Assembly: GCA_964019695.1 (NCBI GenBank)
Contig: OZ026527.1
Coordinates: 73,433,471 to 73,497,470 of the forward strand
Origin: Loripinus fragilis
Taxonomy: Eukaryota > Mollusca > Bivalvia > Lucinida > Lucinidae
Length of the DNA: 64,000 bases
Direction of reading: 5' to 3'
Shown: one piece after another, positions 1 to 13,300 of the stretch
How positions within the stretch are numbered: position 1 is the stretch's first letter
Layout: each line of letters begins with the position of its first letter
Made by a program: the position numbers and the translations under genes
The notes under the pieces: model-generated
Database searches by the model: none
Seen by the model: only the letters and a program-made list of their open reading frames with translations
Told to the model about the DNA's origin: nothing

Positions 1-19
1 AAATGCATCTTTTATTTAC

Positions 20-345
20 ATAAATTAAAGGCCACAACTCTGTAGTTAATTGACAAAATTCACCAATCGGCGATACCAAAACACTCCTTCCAAAATCAAC
101 TCCCATGCAAATACTAGGAAAATATGTCAAAAAATACTAGAGATAGAGAGCAGCAGGAACACATGTTTTTACATCAATCAAAAGCCATAACTCTGCAGTT
201 ATTTGACAAAATTTAACCATCTTCAATCCCGAAACTCTCTTTCTTAATATCAACTCATTACAAATTTGAAGAAAATTGGTCAAGAAATGCCCAAGACAGA
301 GAGTAGAAACAAAGTGCTGATGGACAGCCAGACATACTGACACTC
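20..345. repeat. Two-unit diverged direct repeat
   Basis: Two roughly 150-bp units share a core resembling CATAACTCTGCAGTTA followed by TTGACAAAATT. The block lies in the XPB intron after exon 8. No coding potential was recognised; the short reading frames here are incidental. Confidence 0.6.
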
Positions 346-368
346 AAATGCACCAAAAACTTAATTTT

Positions 369-1154
369 AGATGAAATGATATGAAAAAAATCACAATTTT
401 AGACTCAATTTATTGGCTTATCTATTATTTTGCTAATTATCTGGACCATACCTTTTCTGCATACCTTCTATAGAATCTTGCTTCACTTCAAGACATACAT
501 ATAAGAAGGTAAGCAGGCAAGCAGATATTGGGGGGGGGGGGTATTTCTCAACCAAAACATATGTTGTGGGTACTCAAAAGAACCATCTAATTGAGATGGG
601 TGTTTTGAGCTACCCAAAACTTATGTTTACACTGACTGATAAGAAAATAATCACAATTTTTTTGTTCACAATTATTTTGTTCATCTGGACGATACCTTTT
701 CTGTGTATCTTCTATAGAATCCTGTTTCACTTCAAGACATACATATAAGAAGGTAAGCAGATATTAGGTTTTTTTTGTTTTATTTCTCAACCAAAACATA
801 TGTTGTGGGTACTCAAAAGAACCATCTCAGTGAGATGGTTCTTTTGAGCACCCAAAACTTATGTTTAGACTGACTGATAAGAAAATAATCACAATTTTAG
901 CCTCAATTTATTGGCTTATCTGGACAATACCTTTTCTGTATATTTTCAATAGAATCTTCCTTACAGTTACATATAAGATGGTAAGCAGATATAAGTTCTT
1001 TTTATATTTCTCAACCAAAACATATGTTGTGGGTACTCAAAAGAACCATCTCATTGAGATGGTTCTTTTGAGCACCCAAAACTTATGTTTAGACTGACTG
1101 ATAAGAAAATAATCACAATTTTAGCCTCAATTTATTGGCTTATCTGGACCATAC
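369..1154 (-). repeat. Tandem array carrying three extra copies of the XPB exon 8 tail and splice donor
   Basis: Three units of about 225-245 bp lie directly downstream (gene sense) of XPB exon 8. Each holds a degraded copy of the last ~40 exon bases, starting at TTGAAGTGAAGC and ending AGAAAAG followed by a GTAT donor. Each also has a palindromic element with AGAACCATCTCATTGAGATG at its centre. Exon-like tails lie near 440-492, 683-736 and 919-975; the true exon end is 1155-1193. Copies differ at several positions, so the duplication is not very recent. They look like pseudo-exon tails, not extra coding exons. Confidence 0.8.
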
Positions 1155-1375
1155 CTTTTCTGTATATCTTCTATAGAATCCTGCTTCACTTCAAAAGAAA
1201 CTGTTTTAAGATCTTCTCCATCCTCGTCCTCATTGTCCATCTTATCATAGTAGTCGAAAATATCGGATGGAACCTCAGGCTCAGTGCTGGTGGCCGTGTC
1301 ATCTCCTGAGGGTCCAGGCTGAGGGGCAGTGGGGGCACCTGGGGCAGCAGTGGCTCCATTCACTGGTTTGTTGAA
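1155..1375 (-). CDS. ERCC3: XPB exon 8 (last exon in window)
   Basis: It is 221 nt, residues 233-305 plus two bases. A proline/alanine-rich linker leads into [20 protein letters not shown] and [17 protein letters not shown], matching the XPB acidic segment before the helicase core. The acceptor is TTTTTCAG and the donor GTATGG, phase 2. Its 3' end has been copied into the adjacent tandem array. Confidence 0.93.
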
Positions 1376-4300
1376 CTGAAAAAGATACAAGGTTTGAGTC
1401 ATATCAGATCTTCAGATAAGAGTGCATTATTAACAAGAAGCATCTTTTAATAAAAAATTGGCGAAAATGGATAAGATTTGTAGTAGCTTGTACCAATCAA
1501 TTTGGCATAAAAAAATTGCTTTGTCCAAAAATGCCTGTTTCAAAGTTTCACTATTTCACTATATAATGCAATACCAGATCTGATGTTAGTTAAATTACAA
1601 AAATGCAGCATTTTGTTGTACCTACTCTTCAAATAGCCAAGTACTTTCGCTTTTGTTTTAATTGCAATTTGGTAGTGTTTTTCTACATTTTTGATTTTCA
1701 ATGTCAGAGTAATTTGTAAAAAACGAAGGTTTATTAGGATTCCAGAGATCATGAATTTATTCTAATTTACATGTATCACACTAGGGAGAAAATATCTTTC
1801 CATAAGTTTGATATTCAACTTTATATGACAATGATGACATTCTTTGGTTTTGACTGGTTCACATAATTTCCAGTAAACAAAAATGGTAACAGAAGGTAAA
1901 TTTATGAAAGTAGTCATTTTATGATATCAAAACTAATCTTACTATGGCTTTGCCAAAGAATAAATTTTCTTATTTGTCAACCAGAGCATAGGTTGTGGAT
2001 TCTCAAAAGGCCTGACGAGAATACAGTGCAGTCCCTTTATCAACACCTCGTTATAACACAGATTCAAATATAGCACAGTCATGTTGTGGCTCCCAATGTT
2101 TTTACACTAGAATTTTACGAAGGAATTATAGGACAATGACCATAAAATGGTCATTTTCCTATAATTCCTTCGTAAAATTGTTTTTTTAAAACATGGTTCA
2201 TTTATAACATGGACCAATCCTATGGATCCGAAACATAGTGTTTAAAATGGTCATTTTCCTATAACTCCTTTGTGAAATTGTTCTTTTACAACATGGTTCA
2301 TTTATAACATGGACCAACCCTATGGATCCGAAACATAGTGTTTAAAATAGTCATTTTCCTATAACTCCTTTGTAAAAATGTTTCTTTACTACAACATGGT
2401 TCCTTTATAACATGGACCAACCCTATGGATCCGAAACATAGCGTTTAAAATGGTCATTTTCCTATAACTCCTTTGTAAAATTGTTCTTTTACAACATGGT
2501 TCCTTTATAACACCCACCAATCCTATGGATACAAAACATTGGGTTATAAAGGGACTGAACTCTATCTTACCTGTATTCCCGTCTTGGAGACACTGTCCTG
2601 TATGAGTTTATCCTGATCTTCCCCCGGAGTGTCCTCAACTTCTGGTCGGTAGCGACATTCTTGGATCCTCGGATCTTTCAGCAGCTTTTGAATCACTTCC
2701 TGGAAATCAAATACGACCAATATTACAATGCTTAAATGTGTTCAACTAAGTGAAATGTACAAAATATGAAATCTATGCAATTTTACACAGGTGTCATATT
2801 TTGCACATTTCAAGTAAAACATGACATCATAAGGACCACATACAGTTCGAAAAGTTTAATCTCTAAAACATGTTTGCTTACAGAATAGTCTATTAAAATT
2901 AAAAAAACATTAAAAATACCACCCCCCAACCCTTAAAATGGAAATGGACTGGTCAAATTTATAAGAGCGGGGAATTTCATTTGGCTTAAATGGGTTAACA
3001 AATAAATTCATTTGCTATTATGTGAGAAGGGATAAAGTCACACTTTCTAGGTTTAATCTCAGCATTGTGGGAAATGCATGTGATTCTTCATCAAGAAAGT
3101 GTCAATTCACCATTCTGAAAACTACGCCTACTTTAAACAGGTATGTATCCATTCATTAACTGTGAGGTAAACCTCAGATTAATTGTGGGAGATTGAACAC
3201 CTGCTGTTTTGTTTGTGGGACAGAACCATTTGTACAATTTTGGTAGAGGGCAGTATGAGAATCATTTCTGTGAAATTATTTTGAATTTGGCCTAGTGTTT
3301 CAGGAGATGTAGTTTAATGATATTTCTTATCTACAGCTCTGGCGGCTATTTTGTTTGGTGCAGTAGAAACATTTGTGCAATTCTGGTAGAGATTTCTGTG
3401 AAACTATTTTTAATATGAACGAGTTGTTCAGGAGATGCTGTTTAAAGATATTTCTTATCTGTAGCTCTGGTGGCCCTTTTGTTTGGCGTAGCACAACCAT
3501 TTGTGCAATTTATGGGGAACATTCCTAACAATTATTTTAAATTTGGACTAGTAGTTCAGGAAATGTTTACACACAACGACTGATCACAATAGCTCATATT
3601 GAGCCTTTGGCTCTGGTGAGCTAAAAAGCTTAAACCAAATTTCAGCAATATCATAATTAACATCATATGCATCATGTCTTTGTGCTCAACCAGGAAATGC
3701 TGAACTTTCTCACCCCTACTGCTGTGCTACAAATTCTTGAATAAGGCCAGGATTTTTTTATTAGTTGATTTACGGGATTTTTTTTTCAGGTTTAGGGTCG
3801 GGGGGGCCGAAAAAAAAATAAAATAAAAAGCTCTGAAAATGACCAGTTAACTGGTCATTTTCAGATCTTTTTTTTTTTTTTCAGCTTTTATTTGTTTTGT
3901 TTTTTCAGCTTTTTTTTTGTTTTGTTTTTTTACTATCTCCAGAAAAACAGTAAAACTAGTAAGGTACACCAACAGTCTGTATTAAATATTTATATATGTC
4001 ATCATTTTCCTAAAAATCTGGACAGGACAATCACTTTTAACAGTGTCACTCTCAAAAATACACAGACAAAACCTCAAAAATATATTATTTTTTCAACCAA
4101 ACAATAAATATTTAGAGTCGGCGGATAAAATAAAAAAATTTTTTTTAGAAATTATTTTTTTTTTTTTTCTACTTTCCGGAAAATTTCAGTAGGAGGGTTC
4201 GTAAATCAACTAATAAAAAAATTCTGGCCTAACTTACAGGATGTTGACTTTCAACATAGTATTTGTTGTGTTTCAGAACAAGTTTCACCTTCCCATAACT

Positions 4301-7300
4301 CACTGTACACAGCTGAAATAAAAAATGAGCTGTGACATGTGATTTCCAACAATGTGGTATTTTGACAAGTGTAGACTCAGACGAGCCTGTGTAGCCTCCT
4401 TTTAAGCTTAGAAATTCCAAATGATGTTCAGTCAGTAGCTCAACACTCATAGAATATTCAAGCGACTAGCAAAGACTCTGATCAGTCTGCGCGTTTGCGC
4501 AGGCTGGTCTGAGTCTTTGCTGGTCGCACATACCACTTTGTTGGAAATCTCATGTCACGGCTCATTAATAATACCTTATTTAACTTAAATAAAATATTTT
4601 AGTGTAAAATTATTATTATTTTTTTACCCATCAGATTAAACATATGTTTGGGTGCTCAAAAGAACTATCTCATTGAGATGGTTCTTTTGAATACCCACAA
4701 CATATGTTTTGGTTGAGAATTAAGGATAATAATTTTCATCTACCCATTCTTACCTGGGGCCTGATATTAAGTATACCAGGGGTAACAACCTACATCGTAG
4801 CATGGATGTTGTAAACTCATAGTATGACGCCATCTTTGATTAACAAGGTAAGTTTTTCCCTTCGTAAATTTATGCAAATTAGTGTCTGTCAAAACTAAGC
4901 AGTGCAGGAGGTGCCTAACATCACACTTGAACAGAATATATAATGGTTAAGCCCAGAAATGCCATTGCCTTTTTAATCATTCACCCACAAATATCGAAGC
5001 AGGTGACTGCTAAAATTATCCTCGTGTCTCCCGCTTGGATACTTCTGGGTGAATGATTACAAAGGCAACGTCATTTCTGGGCATGATCATTATATGTTTT
5101 GTCCAAGTGGGATGTTAGGCACCGCCTGCACTGCTTAGTTTTGACAGACTCTTTTAAGCACACACTTGTTCTTTTAGAGTATCTAATTCATCATCTGATT
5201 TCCAGCCAGTCCCATGGTATGTGACTCAAGTGTCAAGAAAACTGTGTAGATTCGTATCAGGTAGCTTCATGCGAAGCAAGCTGATCTTGGTCTAAACTGT
5301 TGTCAAACAAGAAAGCCAAGCTGCCTTGGACTCTTATCTGAAAGTTTAATAATTCAGATTGAAGGAGTTGAAGGTCACTAAATGACCATTTCTGCCAAAA
5401 TGTTTTGCGTTCAAGAGTTCAGAGTCTAATAAAAAAGTCAATAAGCAATGCTTATTAGATACCCCCCCACACAGTTAGAGTCAGTGAAAAAACTTGGCAA
5501 GTTATAGTTCAAACCAGCAGACCTTAGTTTTGAAAAGATTTCAGTAGAATCTGTGCAAACAAAAATAATAAATTCCTTCATAAATATGTTAAATGTGTCT
5601 ACATTGTATCGGCAAAGTATCAAATTGCTCCATCAAAAGCTGTGGTAGGAGTTGATCGGCCCAGAAAGGCATTATCCATGTATATACAAAAGCCATATAA
5701 GGGAATAACTGTCTAAATTCAACAAAGATTATAAACTCCTTCATGCACTACATTGTATCAACAAAGTATCAAATTGCTTCATCAAAAGCTGTGTTAGGAG
5801 ATGATCGGCCCATAAAGGCACCATCTATGCATATACAAACACCTTATTAGTGAAAAATTGTCTAAGTTCTCACTGCTGTCATTTTGTCAAAATTTTTTTT
5901 TTTCAACCAGACTCCTTCATGCATATGTTCAATGTGTCTACATTGAATCGGCAAAGTATCAAATTGCTCCATCAAAAGTGATCGGCCCAAAAAGGCATTA
6001 TCCATGTATATACAAAAGCCATATAAGGGAATAACTGTCTAAGTTCAACAAAAATTATAACCTCCTTCATGTACTACATTGTATCTACAAAGCATCAAAT
6101 TGCTTCATCAAAAGCTGTGTTAGGAGTTGATCGGCCCATAAAGGCACCATCTATGCATATACAAACACCTTATTAGTGAAAAATTGTCTAAGTTCTCACT
6201 GCTGTCATTTTGTCAAAAATTATTTTTTTTCATCTAGACTCCTTCATGCATATGTTCAATGTGTCTATATTGTATCCACAAAGTATCAAATTGCTCCATC
6301 AAAAGCTGTGGTAGGAGTTGATCGGCCCATAAAGGCACCATCTATGCATATACAAACACCTTATTAGGGAAAAATTGTCTAAGTTCTCACTGCTGTCATT
6401 TTGTCAAAAACTATTTTTCCTGAACCAAACTCCTTCATGCATCTGTTCAATGTGTCTAAATTGTATAGGCAAAGTATCAAATTGCTCCATCAAAAGCTGT
6501 GGTAGGAGTTGATCGGCCCATGAAGGCACCATCTATGCATATACAAAAGCCTTATTAGGCAAAAATTGTCTAAGTTCTCACTGTTGTCATTTTGTCAAAA
6601 AACATTTTTTTCTGAACCAAACTTCTTCATGCATATGTTCAATGTGTCTACATTGTATAGGCAAAATATCAATTTGCTCCATCAAAAGCTGTGGTAGGAG
6701 TTGATCAGCCCATGAAGGCAACATCTATGCATATACAAACACCTTATTAGGGAAAAATTGTCTAAGTTCTCACTGCTGTCATTTTGTCAAAAATTATTTT
6801 TTCTGAACCAAACTCCTTCATGCATATGTTCAATTTGTCTACATTGTATAGGCAAAGTATCAAATTGCCCCATCAAAAGCTGTGGTAGGAGTTTATCGGC
6901 CCATGAAGGCACCATCTATGAATATATAAACACCTTATTAGGGAAAAATTGTCTAAGTTCTCACTGCTGTCATTTTGTCAAAAATTATTTTTTCTGAACC
7001 AAACTCCTTCATGCATATGTTCAATGTGTCTATATTGTATAGGCAAAGTATCAAATTGCTCTATCAAAAGTTGTGGTAGGAGTTGATCGGCCCATGAAGG
7101 CACCATCTATGCATATACAAACACCTTATTAGGGAAAAATTGTCTAAGTTCTCACTGCTGTCATTTTGTCAAAAAATATTTTTTCTGAACCAAACTCCTT
7201 CATGCATATGTTCAATGTGTCTTCATTGTATAGGAAAAGTATCAAATTGTTCCATCAAAAGCTGTGGTAGGAGTTGATCGGCCCGTGTATGGCCTATAAT

Positions 7301-10300
7301 AGCATAAGCATAAAACCCTATATTAAAAGCCATTTAGAACTACAAAGGGAAATAACTCTTATAGAATTGGCCCCTAGCCCTTACTTTTTTGTCTAAAGTA
7401 TTTGACTTGCATATATGAACATGTTTGCAAGGTTTGATGAAAATCCAGCAATGCCTCTTCGAGTTATTAAGGAAACAAAACGTTACGGACCGACGCACGC
7501 ACGGACACACGGACGCACACACAGATAACGTAAAAACAGTATACCCACCACAAAATATGTTTGCGGGGGATATAATGAGTAATGACTATATATTGCAGAG
7601 CTCCAGTTAAGAGGGAGTGAAGGGTATTTCAGCATATTTCTTTTTGGAAATCAGAATTGAAAATTAAATTGAAGGGTCAAAATACCCTTTGTAGTTTGAT
7701 GTTTCAGCACTGATATTCAATTTATGTGGTGAAATCTTTTTCCTTAGTAAGAAAAAAACATCTAGTGATATACACTTATTGTATAAATCTTGGAAGTTTT
7801 CCTAAAAATGTAACATGTACTTTTTAAGCAAATAAAATGTGTTTTTTTTTCACAAGGCTTTGCAACAGAACTCATGCTTCTGTGACTAAGTTTCTGCAAA
7901 TTAATATTTTAAGCAGGGAGTAAAATACTCATTTAATTAAAAAGTAGGGGGTGAAATACCCATTGGTCCAAATCCTTATCTAGACCACTGATATTATATA
8001 AGGGTTTAACCCTTTCCCTGCTGCGGATTCATTCTTGTAGACCCGTATCAGCTGGCTACTGATGCAGCCTTCTGATCAAGATCCACACTGTTTTCCAACC
8101 TAATTGAAAAAAACATGCTTAAAACGGGAATGCTGTAGGTTAACAGGATAAAAACTAGAGAGGAGTGCAGTACATAAAAATATTCTGCATGGCAAGGGTT
8201 ACAGGCACAGGTTTAGATAAACAAAAATTTTCAGCGTAAAATTGTAAATATTTCCATACCCATAACTTTTAGCATATGTTTTGGGTGCTCAAAAGAACCG
8301 TCTTATTGAGGCGGTTCTTTTGAGTACCCACAACATATGTTTTGGTTGAGAAAATTAATTTTCTGTTACGCACTCTTAACTAAAGTCCTATGTAACAGGT
8401 GATTATTTCTTCAACATCATTTTAAATACTAGTTTTGTGTAGGTGTTGAGAAATATCTTTAAATAACTTTTCTACCTAAAAGGAATGCCATTGCAACATT
8501 AATGACAATATCACATTTTCTATTGGAATGATATATACACGGCCACCAATCCATCTCCTTCATCGCATAAAATCAATACTGTGTTATGAAGAAGAGGGAC
8601 CTGTTTCCTTTGAATGAGATGGACCTATAATTCAGCAAAAACATCATTTTTTATAATCGATACAAAATTTTAGAAATCCGAAAATGCTATTCGATGGCCT
8701 TGATGTCTACCTTTGAAATACCTTAAATAGGGTGACCTGGCACATAAACTGATTCTAGAATCTGTGTTCAAGTTGAAAAAATGTCATTTTTCTTCATTGC
8801 AAACCATTTTAAACTGTCAAGCAGAATATCCTCTTTACACCGATATCAGTGTCGGAAAGTTCAATGAGTGTCTCATCGAAATAGAATTGTCCGATTTCTA
8901 AATTTTGCTCTCAAAATAACGAAATAGAAAGTTTTATCCAACTGGTATCTGCGATAAAGGAAATGGATTGGTGGCCGTGATATAGAGGATCTCACATGAG
9001 TGCTCCTGTATTATTGAATTTATTAAACGAGTTTGGGAAAAAAGATGAAATGTGAGGCTTGCCTTTTCAAATAAAACTAATAAAATTTGCTAATGCTTGT
9101 TTGCAATCACCACTGGAATACGATTCTTAAATTTGAATGGGAAAACAGAATTAATTATGCACATGCATTGTCTGCTGCTAATATCAACAAACAATAGACC
9201 CAGAATTGGCCTGACAAACCATCAGACCTAATCCAGATCCAAACTGTTTGATACTTGTGGGTTTTGTGAAAGGATTTTTTTTGAAAAATTTGATTTAAAA
9301 AAAGCAAACCACACAAAAGCATGCAAAATTACCCAGCATGCACAGAATAAATGTCTCTTTACAGAGCTTAACCCTTTGCATACTGGGTAATTTTTCATGC
9401 TTTTTGTCGTCTGCTGATTTTTTCAATATCAACTTTTTTGAAAAATTCTTTCAGAAATACAACCAGAGTGTCAAATAGTTTGGATCCAAATCAGACCCAA
9501 TATTTTGTCATGCCTGATCTGGGTCCAAACTGTTTACAAGAGTGATCAGCAGAAGACACTGGGAGATAAAGAGTTAAACCTTTTCATTCTATATACCACT
9601 AAAAAGGTACTTTGGCAAACAGTGAAGACTCAGATGAAATGCCGCCTTATTTCTGGGTCTGCACTGTTTGCTAAAATAAAACCTTGAGGAACATACATAT
9701 ATTAAAATTAAGAAATTTTGACCAGTGACCCCTTAAAATACAAAATGGAAAAATTCCATACTGTTTGTATCAATATGTATGGAAAATCCATCAGAATGAA
9801 AAGGAATAACCCTTTACCTTAGTTAATGCTTTTGCAATCAGAGCAGACCCAGATCAGGCGGCTCTTGTAGAAGCTGCCTGATCTTGGTCTACTCTGTTTG
9901 CTTATGGAAATATGAATGATATATCTGATCCTAAACAAGTGGACCTGACATGTAATTTCTTTGTTTTCTGTGTGCCAACATGAAAGTTTATTTATATAAT
10001 TATTCATTGGGGGAGCCTAGAATGAATATTCACGAAGTAAAGGTTTAAGTTACCTTTATAAACTCCTCTATACCACTTGGTAGAGTAGTCTTACACAGTC
10101 GACGGAGATATTCTATAATGTCCTTAGTTTCAAGGCCAACTGACACAGCCGCATACAGAGAGTAGGCTGTCAACTTGTATTCATGGACATGTTTGGGTCT
10201 GCATACAGGCTGGAACAATTGAAAAAAAGTGTCAATAAGAAATGATTGTTAGATACTGTATAGTAAGGGACAGTGAAATAACTTAGTTTCAGCAAGTGTT

Positions 10301-13300
10301 GGGTCAAACCAATAGACCTTAGTTTTAAAAAGGTTTCAGTAGAATCTGAGCAAATGATCTTTACGTTGAAATCAGTAACATTTGTACAGACGAACTGTAC
10401 TGCATAACATTTGGTAGATAAACTGTACAGAAAAAATCACACCTGAAAGCTCTATCAATATATCAAAGCCTATATCAGAAAATGTTTCTAAGTTCTCATA
10501 GCTGTCATTTTGTTAAAATTATTTATTTTGCACCAAACTCTCTTTATGAATGAATATGTTCAACATTGTTTAGGTAAAGTATTGGATGAAGTCTTCAAAG
10601 CTGTGGTAGGAGTTGATCGGCTCATAAAGGCACTATCTTTGCATTACAAAAGGTAGATTAAAGAAAAATTGTCTTAAGTTCTCGTAACTTAAATTTTGTC
10701 ATTTTTTGTGAACAAAACTCCTTCATACATTGTGTAGAAAAAGTATTGGATTAATTCATCATAAGATGTGGTAGGAGTTATTCTGTTCATATATGGTCCC
10801 TGCAGTGTACAGCTTTTAAGTAGTGCTGTAATTTATATAAAGTTGTTGTCCCTGCCATTCCCTGTAGGGAGTTGTCTGATCTGCGTCTATAGTGTTTACA
10901 ATATAGGCTACCAAAGTACATTAGCAGATGAGAGAGTAGACAACAATTGTCGTGAATGGCTGGAAAGAGATTAAAAATCTTACTATTACCCTTTACCTCA
11001 TAGAAAAGCCTTTTAACACATTTGCTGTCAGAGCAGACCCTGATCAGGCAGCTCTTGTAAGAGCTGCCTGATCAGGGTCTACTCTGTTTGCTGATTGAAA
11101 TATGGCTAGATATGATCCTACACTAGTGGTCCTGACAAGTAATTTCTTTGTTCTATGTACAAATGCGAAAGTTTATTTATAGTTATTCATAGTGGGTGGA
11201 GCTTAGCATGAATATTCATGAAGGAAAGGGTTAACAGGAATATCAATGACAATGTTGGCTGACAAAGAGAATACAAATGTACCTACCTCCGATATAGCTA
11301 TGAGAAAGTCATGTGCGTGCTTGTAGACTGGAGAGAATGACTCCAGAAATATGTGGCCATCTGGTGCCTGAAAATACATAACAATATGAATCCCATTAAT
11401 GATTTACAATACAAATATAGCAGAATCTCGTAAATTCAAAGTCTAAAGACTAAAGGTTTTATTTCGATTTATCAGTAGTACAAACTATAGATATTAAAGT
11501 ATACAGTAAAACCTGCCATGAACGGCCACTCTCAAAAATACCACAAATTGGTTTTCAAGACCAATTATCACTAAAAGCTACCATTTGTCATTAAGATATT
11601 TATTATACCCACTTTTTTCTATAGAAAAAAGGGTATATTAATTTCGTACCAAAGTCGGTCCGTCGTCCATCCGTCACATTTCTTGTAAATGTATCTCCTC
11701 CTAAACAAATAGATATAGCAACTTCCAACTTTGTAGCTGAATAGGTCACATGATGTAGAGGGCACTGGGCAAAATTTCGTGTGACCCAAGGTTAAGTCAA
11801 ATAATGTATTTTCATGTAAATGTATCGCCTCCTAAACGGTAAGGCGAAGCAACTTCAAACTTTGTAGCTGAATAGGTCACATGATGTAGAGGGTACTGGG
11901 CAACATTTTGTGTGACTCTGACCTTGACCCCACGGTCAAGGTCAAAAGTCAAATATTGAATTTTCTTGTAAATGCTTCTCCTCCTAAACTTTTTGACGTA
12001 GTAACTTCAAACTCTGTAGGTGCATAGGTCACATGATGTAGAGGGCACTGGGCAACATTTTGTGTGACCTTGAGCCCCAAGGTCAAGGTCAAATAATGTA
12101 TTTTCTTGTAAATGCATCTTCTCCTTAACCATGGGATGTAGCAACATAAAACTTTGCTGGTGCATATGTCACATGATATCGAGGGTACTGGGCAAAATTT
12201 TGTGTGACCTTGACCAAGGTCAAATAATGTATTTTCTTGGTAATGCATCTCCTTAACCATTGGCCGTAGCAGCTTCAAACTTTGCAGGTACATAGGTCAC
12301 ATGATGTAGAGGGCAACACTTCATGTCAAATCAAATATTTCTTGTAAATGCATTTCCTCCTAAACCATTGGACATAGCAGCTTCAAACTTTGCAGGTGCA
12401 TAGCTATAGGTCATAATATGATGTTGAGGGATACTGGGCAATGTTTCTAGTTTGTCCAAAAGTGAACTAATGTACTTTCTTGTATATGCATCTACTCCTA
12501 AACGTTTGGACGTAGCAACTTCAAACTTTGCAGATGCTTTGGTTAGCTCAAAAGCGGGTATTTGCGATGGTGTACTATCGACTGAAGTCTAGTTTTGTCT
12601 ATTTTCAAGTGGTCATTTTACATAAGTTTTACCTAACAAGAGGGCCCATGGGCCCTGGGTCTCTCCCCTGAAATCTTGTCAGAGGATGATTACCACAAAA
12701 TATAAATCCCATTCACCAACACTAAGTCCATATTGGGTATCACTCAGATCATATCTAAAGCCTATCAAGTCACTAAATTCAATCAAATTATACTTATCTG
12801 CACAATTTCAATGTCTGCCTTTTTTACCCAACCCAAAAGGCCAGGGCTAAAAGGCATATTTGCCAGTATTTTGCAGGAAAAAAGTTATATTTGTCAGTAT
12901 TTGCCACTTGAGCCTTATTTGCCATGCCGGGAAATACCAGTAAATGCCACCAGTAATAAATACCGGTGGTGTAATTTGCTGCCCAACCTGGCCCAGGAGT
13001 GTGCATAATGTCAAACATTTAATTGCATAATGTGATGTGCACCATAACCTTCTTCAGATTTTTTTTTACCTTTTGTCGGCAAACAAGAGTCAATGGTAAA
13101 AGGGCAGAACATTTGCTTGCATGGTGTTTTGTGCTTCATTCTTATTAATTTGATTATGCAACAAGACTACTTTCAGATAAGAAATCAAATTAACCTTTTG
13201 ACCACATTGCAGGGGTCAAGGGTAAGTGTAAGAGCAAAATATTTGCTAACATGTTATTGTAAGTTTCATTCCCTTTAATTTGATATGCAAGATGACCATA

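Noticed and set aside
369..1154. Exon-8-like tails as alternative coding exons of XPB
   Set aside because: Each lacks the upstream exon body and an obvious acceptor, and the copies carry substitutions; they are better read as duplicated exon debris with donor-like sites.
5620..7290. Regular ~190-bp repeats as a possible CRISPR-like array
   Set aside because: Units are long, diverged along their whole length, without short conserved repeat plus unique spacer structure, and lie in an animal intron.
11949..12293. 114-codon minus-strand frame
   Set aside because: It is translation of ~150-bp tandem repeat units, repeating its own sequence.
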